Positions 26,837-38,871 of a stretch of 64,000 nt of DNA are shown piece by piece. The position numbers and the translations under genes were made by a program. The notes beneath the pieces were generated by a model, which saw only the letters and a list, made by a program, of their open reading frames with translations, had not been told where the DNA came from and did no database searches. The DNA is from Orbilia blumenaviensis (taxonomy: Eukaryota > Ascomycota > Orbiliomycetes > Orbiliales > Orbiliaceae): assembly GCA_036872755.1 (NCBI GenBank), contig JAVHNS010000001.1, forward strand, positions 1 through 64,000, read 5' to 3'. How positions within the stretch are numbered: position 1 is the first letter of the stretch; every line of letters starts with the position of its first letter.

Positions 26837-28887
26837 ATGATGAAATCATTTACGGACATTGGCTCCTCGGGTAAGTGATTCTGATATACCCTCTAATGGA
26901 TCGATCTTGTCTAACTTGAATAGAGTACCAAGGATTCAGCTCGGATGGTAAGGATTGATAGTTTCTCCTTCTGCGGGCCCTGTGACTGTTCTCCTCTTAG
27001 TAAGAAAGAAACGAACTAACAGGTGCATATAGAACCCCTACCAGCTCCCGTTGGTACGTTGCATACATCAGTTCCTCCGGATCCGTGAATACCGCTAATA
27101 CCACTGTTTTTAGTCACGCCTACCATCAAGAGTATGTTTAAGGTCGACTACTCTCGTTGTTGATGTAGCTAACCCGACCAGAGCGCCCTCGTGAACGATC
27201 ACCCACCCCAATCCTAACCAGAAAGAAACCCCGTTTCTTCTGTACGTATTCTATATGACTACTGCCTCGGTTACACATAAGCTGATATATTATCATAGGC
27301 GACGAGGACGACGTCGACAATGATGATTCTGATGGCAACGACCGCCCTATGAGCCGTTGGACTATTTCCGGTCAGTTGATATGTCATCGATATTCTATAT
27401 TCCAGCTTTCTGACTCCGATTACGATAGACGATGATGACGAGGAAGAGGAAAAAGCTAAGGAAGCGGCAGCGGCAGCAGTAGCAGCAGCAGCAGCAGCTG
27501 AAGAAGAAGAAATGAAAGAGCAAGGGGAGGGGGAGAAAACAGTTGGTATGTTCCCCATAACATCTCAACTTTGATTATCATTGTAATTGTTGTATTCTGA
27601 ATATAATTATGCCTTGAAGCTACTGCCGCCGCCATCAAAGCCGCCTTCGATGTCTCCAATGTCCCTAGTCTCACTCTCTCCCGGCGGATCTTTACTGGCA
27701 AGCCTGGTCATATGAAGGCATCAATGGTTTCCCGTACCAAAGCTCCTGGAAGCCCCCCGGCCGTCCTCGAGATGCCTGCCATTGCCACCCTTCGTCTCCC
27801 GGCGGGCTCCTCCTCTCCCATCAAGAACAGTATGCCCCCTCCTGCGGCGCCCTCTACCAGGACCTCCTCATCCTCCTCGCGCGGACCCAAAAAGAGTAAA
27901 TCTCCACTCTCCCGGCGCTCTCCCAGCACCATCGCCTCCTCACCTCCTGCAGTTCCATACACCGGCCCCAAAAGAACCCTCCTCCCCCCTAGCCGAGTTA
28001 ATTCTGCTCTTGCTCCTGCTCCTGCTCCTTCCCGTGCTCCTGCTCCTACTCCTTCCCGTGCTCCTCCCCGCGCCCCCTCCCGTGCTCCCTCCCGTGCTCC
28101 TTCCCGTGCTCCTCCTCCTCCTCCTCCTCCTCCTATCCGTACTTCTACTCGTAATTCTGCGCCTGTTCGTGCTCCCGCGCCTGTTAGTGCTCCTGCTCCT
28201 GCACCGGCCGATGGACCCTTTAGAGAGGGTGTTATGTGGAATCCTGCCAAAGGGCGTAAGTTTCCTCCTAAACACTGTAGCCTATAAAAAGTAAAAGTAA
28301 GAAACAAGCTGACTTGTTTGGCCATCATAGAACCGAAGTGGTTGTCGTCATGGGAACGGGATCCAACGATGAGCCCTGACGCTATGGCTGCAAGAGCCAC
28401 TCCTCTCGCCTGGTCCCCCACCCCCGAAGACTGCAATGCTGCCCTCGCCTACGCCTCCGAAAATTGGCGCTTCTGCCAGAAGTGTACTTTGGAGGGAGCC
28501 TTTAAGGTTGACCGGGGAGTCTCCACCACCTCCGGTGGAACCCCATTCTGCCGCGAACACTACCAAGAAGGGCCAATTTACATCGAATGGCGCCGTAACC
28601 GAAAACTTCACTTCCAAGACTGTTGTTCCGTGTGCTGGACTTGTGGCTTCCCCCACGTTGCGTGTGTCGGTCCTGGCCATTGCACCGCCATCGACATCCT
28701 CAAGCCATTGATATGGGCATATGAGCAGTCATCCGGCTTCAGCCGGATGAAAGAGATGTTCGATATCCGTGACATCTCCGCATACGGAGAGTCTGTCTGC
28801 CTTTTGGGGGGGTATCTCGAGACTTCTAAAATGTTTTTGGCCTTTGTTTATATCTTTGCGACAGAAATTCGCCCCCGCCTGACCTGA
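26837..28887 (+). CDS. Acidic/proline-rich protein with C-terminal cysteine module (multi-exon)
   Basis: Function unknown. Four 3' exons are well supported by GT..AG junctions and continuous frame: 27,299-27,370, 27,429-27,545, 27,620-28,255 and 28,331-28,887. Upstream, ATG at 26,837 with short exons 26,837-26,870, 26,924-26,947, 27,023-27,053, 27,114-27,131 and 27,222-27,241 keeps frame and gives 502 residues; these five are less certain. The protein has an acidic stretch with an alanine run, a long Pro/Ala/Ser/Arg-rich low-complexity region, then a C-terminus with FCQKC, FCREH, CSVCWTCG and further Cys ending in an IDILKPLI-type helix. That end resembles the product of 38,872-39,856 (FCSAC, FCQDH, CSNC, GIIKPML), so the two are paralogues. 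It converges on the helicase gene. A zinc-ribbon role is inference. Confidence 0.7.
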
Positions 28888-29418
28888 TCATGCGCCCTCC
28901 TCCTCCTCCTCCTCCAACTCTCCTCCTTCCCGGCCTAGGCCCTCATTTCTCCCTCCTTCACTCTTTTCCCCTCTTATCTCTCTTTTGCTTTTCCTTTGTC
29001 TTTCTTTTGTCATTTCCCTCATTAATCTTTTTTTCTTTTATTTTTTATCTACATATATATCTGCTATTTTCTTCTATTTATCAATACGAATTGCCTTTCC
29101 TCACCTTTCCTACCTTTTCTTACCTTTCCTTACCTTTCATTATCCTTTCTTACCTTTCCCTACCTTTCTTTCCTTATTTTATCCTTTATTACTTTTATTA
29201 CCTCTGGATACTTTTTATCACCTTTCCCACCCCTCTTCATTATGTATTTATTCATTGGGACCGCTTTTTTTTTTTTGAAGCAAATAAATTTCTTTATTGA
29301 AAATATCTAACATACGCAGCCTAAAAACGCAGCCGTATTCTAACTATAAACCCCCCCTCTAACAAAAAAGGAAGAAGAAAAAAAAAAGAAAAAGAAAAAG
29401 AAAAAGAAAAGAGAGAAG
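28888..29418. other. Convergent 3' region between the cysteine-rich gene and the helicase gene
   Basis: Strongly T/C-rich on the + strand. AATAAA near 29,283 and TTTATT near 29,294 sit within 20 bases of each other, suitable as polyadenylation signals for the plus-strand and minus-strand genes respectively. Open frames here (poly-Pro/Leu/Phe) reflect composition only. Confidence 0.55.
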
Positions 29419-32400
29419 CTAATCGGAGACCGTGAGAAGGTTCAGCTCCTCCAAGGTTTGCAGGAGGACCCAGCAGTTGGATGTCATCTTCCCCTCCACA
29501 ACCTTTCCTTCGATCATCCAGCCTAGCAACTTATCGTAAGTTTTCAACTCGAGCTCCCTAACACCGGCCTCACCGTATACCCTCTCTCTAATCTCTTCAT
29601 CTTCAAACACCGCCTCTATGATACCAAAAACGGCTCCGCTATTCTGGCAACCTATTTCCTCCGAGCTGTTGATGCAATGGCTGTTTGGGATCCCACACTG
29701 CTCGCAACTCCCTGATTCAAATCTGGTGGTACGAGGCCTACGTCGGTAGGGACAATTCTTGAGAACATGTCCAGGCTTCGACCCAGAAAGAAAGAGGCAG
29801 AAGGGGCAGTGGTATCTACACATCCGCAGATAGTCTATGATCCGCTGGGTCTGTTTATTTCGCGCTACAACCGCCGAAACCCTTGGTGTCTCGAAGTTCT
29901 CTTCAGGTAAGTCAAAGACCCCCTGGGCGAAAAGTTCGTTGCTCTTCCTGCAATTATCGCAAGGCTCTGTACCGGGTCCCAATGTTAGGCAGTCAACGGA
30001 AACACCATCCATAAAGTAAGATATAATGCGACGGCGGCACTCTTTAGTGGTAACGAAGTCACATATCGCCTTCTGACTTTGAATCCTCCATGGTGTTCGG
30101 TTGACAAAATTAGGCAGCTGAAACTTGGGAGGCCCACAAAATAGAACGTTATAGGCTTTGGAACCCCCTCTACCGGCTCTAGCGCCTTGCTGGACAAACT
30201 CTACAAGCGTCCATGGGACATCAATGCCGAAGACAGCACAAACACCCTGTGTATCAACCCCCGGCCCTAAAGCTGTGGTTGCAAACAGAATTCCCCCCTC
30301 ACCCCTCCACCTCTTTAGATTCTTCTCCCGCTCCCCCATGTCCATCTGGCCTGTATATGATGGGGCATTAAACTTCGTAGAGAGCTCTTGAGCTCTGGTC
30401 TTGGAACGGCAAAAAACAATGATCTTGTTATCAAGAGGTTGGCTAACCCTTGAACAACTAGCCATCCAGTCCCCAAGCACCTTTTCTATTTCGCTACGAG
30501 GTTTACCAACCCCCACCCGATACGCCAAATTCTTGATATTAGTGGGCGCACGAATCTCTACAAAGGTTGGGAAATTAAGGAAGCTCTTGAGGCTGGGAAC
30601 CATCAGCGGCGGCATGGTGGCTGTCAACATCACGATGGGAACTTTGAGATTGGTCATCATCGAGATCCTGAAGGTGTCGCGGAAACCTTCGTCGAGCAGC
30701 GGTTGATGGATCTCGTCGATTATAACCCGGTCCAATCTCCTGGCCAGATGTAGCTTTGCAACTTCGGTTACAAAGTACTTGGAAGTCCCCCCCTCCGGAG
30801 TGGTGATAATTACACCAGGCGCATTAATGGGCAGGCCGCCGCTACGTGGTTGTTCATGATTCCAATACACAGCAGAGATACCCATATCCAAAGCCCTTCT
30901 TTCTACATCCTGGCAGGTGCTGATGAATGGCTCGATGATTATAGTGATACCGTTTCCGGCAGCAACAGCAAGAAGAGCGGCCGTCGTTTTTCCAGCTGCG
31001 CAAGGCAGAACGACCAACAATGGCGATACATTGTTTCTAAAGATAGCTTCAGCAGCCTTAGCCTGTTCAGGAAGCTTCCAGGTAACTAACCCTTGCGAAG
31101 TGCTAGAGTACTGCTTGAATAGCTGCGCGTGAAGCTGAAATGGGAACGGTTCATCCAATCTGTAAAGGCCCGAACCAACCGATGTAAACACCGGCTCCTC
31201 GTCCGCACGAGCTACTACACGCTCCCTAGCTGGCGCGGCAACAGCTTGTCGACTAGGCTCAGCGGAGATAGTAGTCTCTGCAGCTTCTACGAAGTGTCTA
31301 GGTGGGGCATCTACGACATACTTGGCTGGATACGCGGGGTGCCGGAACGTTGGGTGCTTGCCATCTACACATATTACATATATCGATGTATCAGTATTCA
31401 TAAAATAAAAAATAAAAATAAAAAAAATAAAAAAAGAAGAATAATAAAAAAAGCATTTTACAGCTTATTTTACGTAGATTTACGCATATTGACCTACCTC
31501 CGACAAAGTAAATGTCCGATATCTTCAGTAGCCAGTCAGGAAGCGCCGGAATGGCCCCAATGAAGAACTGGTACTGCTTGCTGACTTTCAAGAACTCCCT
31601 TACGTTTATTTCCTGGGTTTCCGCAGTGGTACGGACATCTGCGCCGTACCTGATCTCATGTACTGCCCTAGTATGCCCGAACTGGCGGGATATCATATCT
31701 TCCTGGTCCCTCACCACCATCTCTATCATCTCGCTCATCCCACGAACGAACTGCTTAGAGATGGCGGCGCTAATCTGTCTGTAGCTGGCGATCTTGCAGG
31801 GGAAACCCATGATGACTTTCGAGTGGTCGCGCAAAAAGTTTGAGAGAATTCCAGCATCCCAGGGCCTCCCCTTCTTATCTGTAAACATATATGGTGAATC
31901 TACCCCCCAACCGGTTCGTTTCTTGAGATATTCAACGAACGGGTCGATATAAAGCAAGTAGTGGACTACGTTCTGCGCGATAGTAGGCGGGAAGAAACGG
32001 CAAATAGCTTTCATCAGCCCCGAGATGGCCCGAGTCTTATTGTAATCGGTAAAGATTACAAGCTCCCCATCCAAGACGATAAAACTACGCATGTCGCCAC
32101 CAGTATTATATTTCCTGAGGGTCAAGAGCTCAGGCCCTCTTGGGGGCACGCCGGAGGTTATCAAGATTGCTAAAGCAATCCACTTCCGCAGTTCGACGTC
32201 TGCCTTAAAGTATTCGCCGACTCGGGCCTCAGCGTAGCCTTCTCCAGGAAAGAAAGAGTCCCTCAAAACTGGGTCCGCCAAAATCTTCTCCAGCAGAGCG
32301 GCAGGATTAGACAGTCCTTCGTTCTTAGGATCCTTAACGAAAGAGTAGCCCCGACTGCGCCTACTAGGATCATCAAATATATCTTTCAGGTTGAATTGCT

Positions 32401-34069
32401 TCAACCTCTCCCCTTCCCGAAGGAAGGACTGCTTCTCTGTCAGCTTTTGTATATGTAATTCGATGGCGCCTACAAAGTCACGGAATCTATATAGGCTGAA
32501 GAGCTCTCCAGCATAATAGATCCCAGTTAGCTCTGCGTTCCACAGGATCTTCCCAGAAAAGTAAGAGTTCGACGAGACTATCTTTGCATAGGCATGCTGC
32601 GACAGCCATTCTCCCATAGGGTAATTTTCTTGATCCTTGGCCACCACCACTAACAGAGAAAACTCTCGATCAAAGACCTCGTCCCGCGACTCTCCCTCAG
32701 CCAGCTTATCCTGAGTTAAACGCCAAGCCTGACGTAAGATCAGCAGCCTGCTGCAGAACGACAAACCCGCAAATATCTGGGTGGACTCGGGCGCAGTCTT
32801 CCAGTACTTCCTAGCCTCATCGAAACCAGCGGCAGCCAAAAAGTTCAAAATTGGGCTTACAAACTTGGTACTGGCCGTAGCTGGGAGAGGGGTAGTTATA
32901 GTCGCGATTATGAAGTCTAGGATCTTGAGGCTAAGATCCCCTGACGCCTCTCCGTAGCCGCTCAAGCCGCTAAGAGAGAGTATAGCCTCTAAATGTGACT
33001 TATATGGGGCCATATCAACGCCAGTTCTCTCGTAAATACTCTCCCCGGCATGATAGAGTCTACAGGCATACAAAACGAAACGCCGCAGGTAGGCGAAATA
33101 GGTATTATGCGTATCAACCACCTGCTTACGTTCGAATGGTTTCCCTTCGATATCATCATGGGGGGCGCGGAGTCTACGTAAATGAAAGACACTAGTATTT
33201 TCAATATTAGAGAGGGAAGAAACAAGCAACCGCGTAGTTGCTTGACTGATCTTCTCGAATTCACCGCTGACTTGGGCGGATGTCATTGGTGCCAAGGTCT
33301 TCAGGACCAGTTCCTCGTCTCCACCGCAGAAATCTAACCAGCGAGTTCTCTTGAGCCATGGGTTGGCGACCTCATCTTCGTCAGTTACAGAATCCAGTGC
33401 ATCGGAGCGCTGCTGGTGAACATCCTTAAGAAGTTCAAGCTCCTGAGAATCCTGGGCACCCAAAACAACCGGCGCAAGACCGCTGGGGTATACTCGGAAG
33501 TAAGACTTCCCCTCAGACGATAGTAGGGTCTGGCATTCAACAAATGGGAGGTCCTTGATGCGGAAAGATTTCCCTGTTCTACGGTGAGGCTCCTGCTCGC
33601 GAAGCTGGGCGCATTTGCTACGGTGTGTCTTGATGCTCCCCTCCGTCGTGAATAGGCTGTTACAGGCTTCACACAGCCACTTTGAACTGACTACGATTCC
33701 AGGGAAGGGCTGCGGCTTCATGGTCCTGAGGGCCCGCTGGTATCCTTGTAGATCCTTCATCGTCGCCCACCCAAAATCCGGGTCAACAAACAAAGGTTTC
33801 AGCTCCTGGTTCAAGAGACGCGCGTCCCCACCATGGCTGGCCGCTAAGTGACCGACTACTTCAGATGCGACCTTGGCTTCCTGGCATTGGATGCAAACTA
33901 CGATCTTATAGCCACCGAAGCTATATGCTACGAGGTTCCGTTGCCTGAGCTTTGGATTCTCTATCTTTTCGATAGTCTACACATTACGATTTACGTTAGA
34001 TTTTAATTAAGACACATGAATATACAAAACTATATAAGATTAATCTACCGGCTGGTTGCTTGAGTCCAT
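29419..34069 (-). CDS. C2H2/OrsD-like - tyrosine-recombinase-like - RecQ-type helicase fusion protein (1,481 aa)
   Basis: Complement of exons 34,049-34,069, 33,976-31,498 and 31,364-29,419. Introns are 72 bp (33,977-34,048) and 133 bp (31,365-31,497); both have GT..AG ends and keep frame. The N-terminus has C35/C38/H50/H55 and C109/C112/H125/C129 zinc-finger pairs like OrsD-type proteins. Residues about 600-790 look like a tyrosine-recombinase core: PRGPELLTLR (R620), SYRQISAAI (R740) and GHTRAVHEIRY (H775, Y784), the last with standard His-Tyr spacing. Then come RecQ-family helicase motifs: AAGKTT (K959), DEIH (D1050), LTATMPP, IIVFCRSK, ATTALGPGVD and QQGARAGR (from 1,225), followed by the CRRR..C..CDNC zinc subdomain and a further Cys-rich C-terminus. 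Fungal telomere-linked helicases are the closest known type; a role in subtelomere recombination or mobility is inference. Recombinase HxxR lacks its His. The frame is fully open. Confidence 0.85.
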
Positions 34070-34572
34070 CTTGGGCATCAAAGTCCTTCGATAGGGCAAT
34101 AGGGGCTTGGGTTTCGATAAATTGAATGGTAGGGGCCGTAGGCGCGTCGTGATATTAAAATCGCGTATTGAGAAGGTAGAATTCGGCGGAAGGAAGGCTG
34201 GGCTGCGTCTTGGTGATTCGGAATTTATCGTAGGGCTTGGGGCGGATGTATCGATCGATCGCGGGTTATCGGGGCTCGGGATGTATCGTGGGTGCTGATG
34301 TATGGATATCGAAATTGGATGGTTTGGAATGAATGTAATGAATAGAAGCTAGCAGATAGATAGATGGAGGAACAGAAAGCAATGATAGAATATTTTCATT
34401 CAATTTTCCCCCTTTAAATACACGTAGACTCCTTATATAATACTAGCTCGCAACCTTGACAGCGCAAATTTGAGTGCCAGGTTCCTGAATAGGAAATTCC
34501 CTGAATAGAAAATACAACAATAGGCTGCGTTGTTGTGTTGTGTTGTGTCAGTACAAACATGCTTTTATTTTT

Positions 34573-34615
<43 letters not shown>

Positions 34616-34817
34616 GAACGCATATGATTAAAACGGCCTCAGTACTTAGCTTAGTCTCGTAGTCACCTCCTAGTATCCCCATCGCATGCGTGTATCCTAT
34701 TACCACGACCTAAACATAACCCAGACCGTTAAATCCACCGCGTAAGAACTGGCGTTTACAGTAGCGACACTCTTTGTCTATATCCGAATACTAATATACC
34801 AAATTAACATTAGCAGT
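34070..34817. promoter_or_regulatory. Divergent intergenic region between the two helicase-family genes, with A36 tract
   Basis: 748 bases separate two genes transcribed away from each other, so any promoters for both must lie here. TATATAATAC occurs at about 34,434. An uninterrupted run of 36 A lies at 34,578-34,613; long poly-dA tracts exclude nucleosomes and are common in fungal promoters. A TTGTGTTGTGTTG repeat lies just upstream of it. No open frame is convincing. Confidence 0.5.
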
Positions 34818-37800
34818 ATGAAGTGTAATAAGTGTGAACAGGAGTTCCCGAAGAAGGGCGCTCTTGATGTTCACTACCGCAAGGAACACCAACCGACCGT
34901 CAAGAACATCAAGTTCAATGACGGTGTTGTTATCGACATCCATCGAACCGATGGATTGTTTGTTTGTCCGTGCAGCGTTGGCTATAAGGATCCTGTAACC
35001 ATTAGAAAGCATGCCGGTACGCATGCATCGTATACAAAAGCCTCGAAAGCCCAGCCACCAACCCCGCTTGTAAAAAGACCCCCCCATCCTAATGTCGAGG
35101 ACGTAATCCAGCTCTCTTCCCCAGTCAAGAAAGTTGCGATCGAGGAACTAAAGTCGAGGAAGGAATCCGCTCGCGATAGCAGCAGGGCACCTTCCCAGCG
35201 GCTGTCTTCTCCCGCTCCTATCCCCCCTCCATCGCAATCTTCACCTGCCATAGCACCCCAGATCCTTCCATATATACAGGCTCCAAAGACACCCTCCCCA
35301 GGTATACAGGCTGTTTCTTCGCCTGCCGTAGCCCCCCATAGCTCCCCACATGTACAAGTCCCTAAGACCCCCTCAGCACCTCAGCCTGAGGCCACAGTAG
35401 CTGTAGTCCCAGAACAAGAGGATGAGGCCGGTGAGCCCATTTTGCCCCTCAAGGACCCCGTAGCCAAAGTAGATCTCACTGCCAACAGCCTCTGGTTCCC
35501 CTCCATCGCTGATGCTTGGCCCTTCTATGGGGACAGTGGTTTTATCGCCAAGATGGCCGACTTCACAAAATTGGATTCCAGGTCTGACGATGCCGAAATT
35601 CGGTGGCTGAGCACCTGTTTTTCCTCTACCATGGACAACGTAAAGGCCTATTTTGAGCAGCTCAGCGAACACCGAAAAAAGGAGTTAATGACATCCGCCG
35701 GTTGTTTAGCCGTAGAGCCATTGGCAGTAGAATGGAACGGTCCAGGACCTATTTTACTCAAGCGCCTCTTCCTCTTCACTCTAAGAGTTCTCTCCCAGGG
35801 CTTTGACATCGACGACTTCGTAGCCAGCGGCATGTCCGCTAATGCTATGGCGTTTCAAAGCGTTGCATACTTGCGCAGCGGTAAGGCCAGACTTGATGAT
35901 GACACCGAAGAACAGATACTCTGTCTTGTCATCATGGTCGTTTTCGACCAAGTCTTCAGCGTCGAAGACTACAAATCTAGCGTTCTGTTGAACTTTTGTA
36001 ACCTGTTAGCCTGGGATGGAGAAAAACTTACCAGCCTATCTGAGCTAGCCCCCAGCCTGGCCGCACTGGAATCCATCATTAGGGTCGTTACTGCGCGCCT
36101 GGACTTCTTGCGACTGTCGAAAAGGCCTGATGCTAGGATTATGGAGTTCTGGTGGTTGCTCTCTACCAATCACGCCAATGCGTTCGCCGCATTGGTTCAT
36201 AGTATCAATTACGTTCGTAATTGGTCCTTCCCAGCAACTACTATTAAGTTGATCGAATCGGAGGGGCTCCTACTTTTTGACAACCAAGTTGTGTCAGCCT
36301 TGTGCCTGCCGGACTTGTACACATTCGCTCTTTCTAAGCTGCAGCAAGCAGTTCATTGGTGTCTGTTCCGCCAGCCCATAGTCGTAAACTTACGCACTGT
36401 AGAAGATGACATCCAGGATACCACCGAGGGGCGTTCTATTGGTAGTTCAGAACAAGGCTGCTGGTTAATGGACAAGATCAAGGTTGATGTCAACGTTTAT
36501 CACAAGATATTCGATGACATGGATGAAGTTCGGCCGATGTTTCTTACCAAATACTACAACTACCTCGGGCGGGCTTTCGAGTTCCTTGTGACTGCTCTTT
36601 TTGTTTCCGCTGGAGACATTGTTACTGCAGAGGATATAGCCCATCTTGTCTACAAGAATGGTAAACGGGCCTGTAGAAACTTCTATGTGGTGAACGGACG
36701 TCTATTCCTGCTCTTAGGTCAAAAAAAGGTTAGTCTCAATCTCAAGTTAGTCGTAATCGCAACTTTTATGATGTAATTTTACGTAGTCGGCGGCATATAC
36801 GCCTGATTGATATGTAGCCTAGGCACTAACATTAGTGTACACTGTAGATTGTAGCAGTCCCAGGTGATCTTGGGGCCGAGATCTTTAAACTTCTCGCATT
36901 TGCTATTCCGTTCTGGGATACTTTGAGGAACCTAAGCAGCGGGCCTACTGCGGAAGACCTCAATTCACATAATCACGGGACCCCTATAGACCCCCCCAGC
37001 TTGTTTACGACTGAGCATTGGCATCCGTTTCCGGCATCATCTATAACTGGTCTGTTGCGTCAGCAGTCTATAGCAAAAATTAACTTCGATCTGAAGCCAC
37101 CAGCTTTGGCCCAAATGATCAAGTTCTTGAAGGGAAGGCTGTCTGGCTCTGCTGTCACCGCCAATATGGACATAGATATAGTTGGTAGCATCGCTGATGT
37201 TACCGTTACGGCTGACACGGTTTTATCTCTCAAGGTTGAGGATTTTGACGTAGATTTTGACCCACGATGGGAACATTTCCTATTGGCTAAGGATATAAAG
37301 GACCTCTCACCAATGTCGGGCATGGAAACTGCTGCTGAACCTGCTACCGGGCGTGCTCTTATTTTCAAGGAAAAACTAGATCCCAGCGTTGCGCGCGAGC
37401 ACTTGCAGCGAATGACCATTACAGTTATTCGTGACGTTCGTTTCTCCAGGCTTCTACAAGGAAACCTTTACTCCATGAACAACGAAGCAGATGCTAAGGG
37501 GTGGAAGGTAATAATCTTCACGACCACTGAAGCTCAAGCTATCACCCTACTAGAGGCCAGTCCACTCCTAGACGGGAGAAAAATTATATATCTCGTAGTT
37601 GGTGATTCTGCTGCTGCTGCCGCTGAAGAATGGAGAAGAGATGACAGCTGTCACATCGCCGTCGTACCATTTAGCCTAGATGACCTTGTAACGTTCCAGG
37701 ATCCACCGTTTAAGCCTCTCCATATAGTTCACTATGGTGTTTGTGGGGGAATAGACCAGCTGGCCTACCACTGCATGCAATCGGAGAAGTTAACTGTGTA

Positions 37801-38431
37801 TCTTGGTAACCAGGGAACCACCTACCTGAAGCCTCGCTTTTTTAGGGACTGGAGCCTTTGGAAATGGTTGGACAGTACTGAATGTAGAAAGCTGGCCATT
37901 TCTCTTACACTGAATGTGGATGCGATTGCGACTTGTGATGCATCTAGCCAATGTGATGTCTGTATAGCTAGTACTACTACCGCCCAATCTAATGGGTTCC
38001 GGAAGATAATTCGCGGCTTGGCCAAGAATAAGTACTGCGAGTTCTGTTACCTCCACTTCGGTTTAACTAGGGCTGATCATTCGGCTTTGGAGAGCTGCTC
38101 TGAACTGCGTCGTAAGGAGGGTTTGATCGAGAGGATCGAGGCTGCCAAAGGCGTTCTGGGTGGCTTTGCTGATAACTGCACCTGCGGCCTTCCTGAATAT
38201 TGTATCTGCTGCGGCTACTGTCAGTTTGGGGAAACTCCTCTTATTCTTGCGATGCTGGCTATCTACGACGATGAGATTTGGCGGAGGTTGCGTCGTTTGC
38301 CTGGATTCCCCGCCCAGCCTACCTTAGATTGGCTCTTTCAGGGGGGTACGCGCCAAAACGGGGTCAGCGGGGTCATCGAGGCTCTTGTCGGCTATGGGAT
38401 CCTGAAAGTTGAGGCGAAGCGGTCGGGCTAG
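34818..38431 (+). CDS. Paralogue of the recombinase-RecQ fusion lacking catalytic motifs (1,164 aa)
   Basis: Exons 34,818-36,728 and 36,848-38,431; the 119-bp intron (GTTAGT..CTGTAG, branch CACTAAC) is phase 0. The N-terminus carries C3/C6/H19/H24 and C50/C52/H65/H69 zinc pairs in the same order as the neighbour, then a Pro/Ser-rich linker. By eye a central segment (ALFVSAGDIVTAEDIAHLVY, then NFYVVNGRLFLLL) aligns with the neighbour's recombinase region (AILITSGVPPRGPELLTLRK), but box-I Arg has become Thr and no GH..Y is seen. No Walker A or DExH motif is present. The RecQ zinc segment (ECRK..C..CDVC) and final cysteine module (CEFC, CTCG, CICCGYC) remain. The frame is open throughout with no stop or shift, which argues for maintained function as a non-catalytic protein; that role is inference. 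It starts at the first ATG of the zinc finger. Confidence 0.82.
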
Positions 38432-38871
38432 TCATGCCTCTCTTTTTTTTTTTTTTTTTTTTTTTTACGTTGCTAGCCTCCTATAGGCTACCGTATCGTA
38501 CGCGCATGTAACCATGTAATCATTCCGTCCGTTATTCGTTTAATGCTATTCATTAAAGCACGTAGCTACCTACTTATCTCGTGATATGAAATACTATACG
38601 TAAACCGTACTCCCATAGTACCTCGTGATATAACATGTAATGACATAACATATGAGCGCACTATTTTATTGCGTACGCCCTGAATCTTCAGAAATTTGGT
38701 ATATATATGCTTGACTTAGAACCCTGCGTTCCTTTCTCTCCTTTCTTCTGTAGCTAAGATCTACATTCATCGCTAGTATCATCATAACTAAACGTTAAAC
38801 AGTCGATAACCAAGTTATCCCCATAACCACTTCATCATAAACAAGCCACCGTCATCAATATAACCAAAACA
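38432..38871. other. Intergenic region with T24 tract
   Basis: Begins about 11 bases after the preceding stop with a run of 24 T (38,443-38,466), then AT-rich sequence leading to the next start codon. It probably holds the terminator of one gene and the promoter of the next. No open frame of note. Confidence 0.5.

Noticed and set aside
27782..28294. 170-codon plus-strand and 242-codon minus-strand frames rich in Pro/Leu or Gly/Ala/Arg
   Set aside because: Shadows of the Pro-rich exon 27,620-28,255, whose frame is confirmed by splice junctions on both sides.
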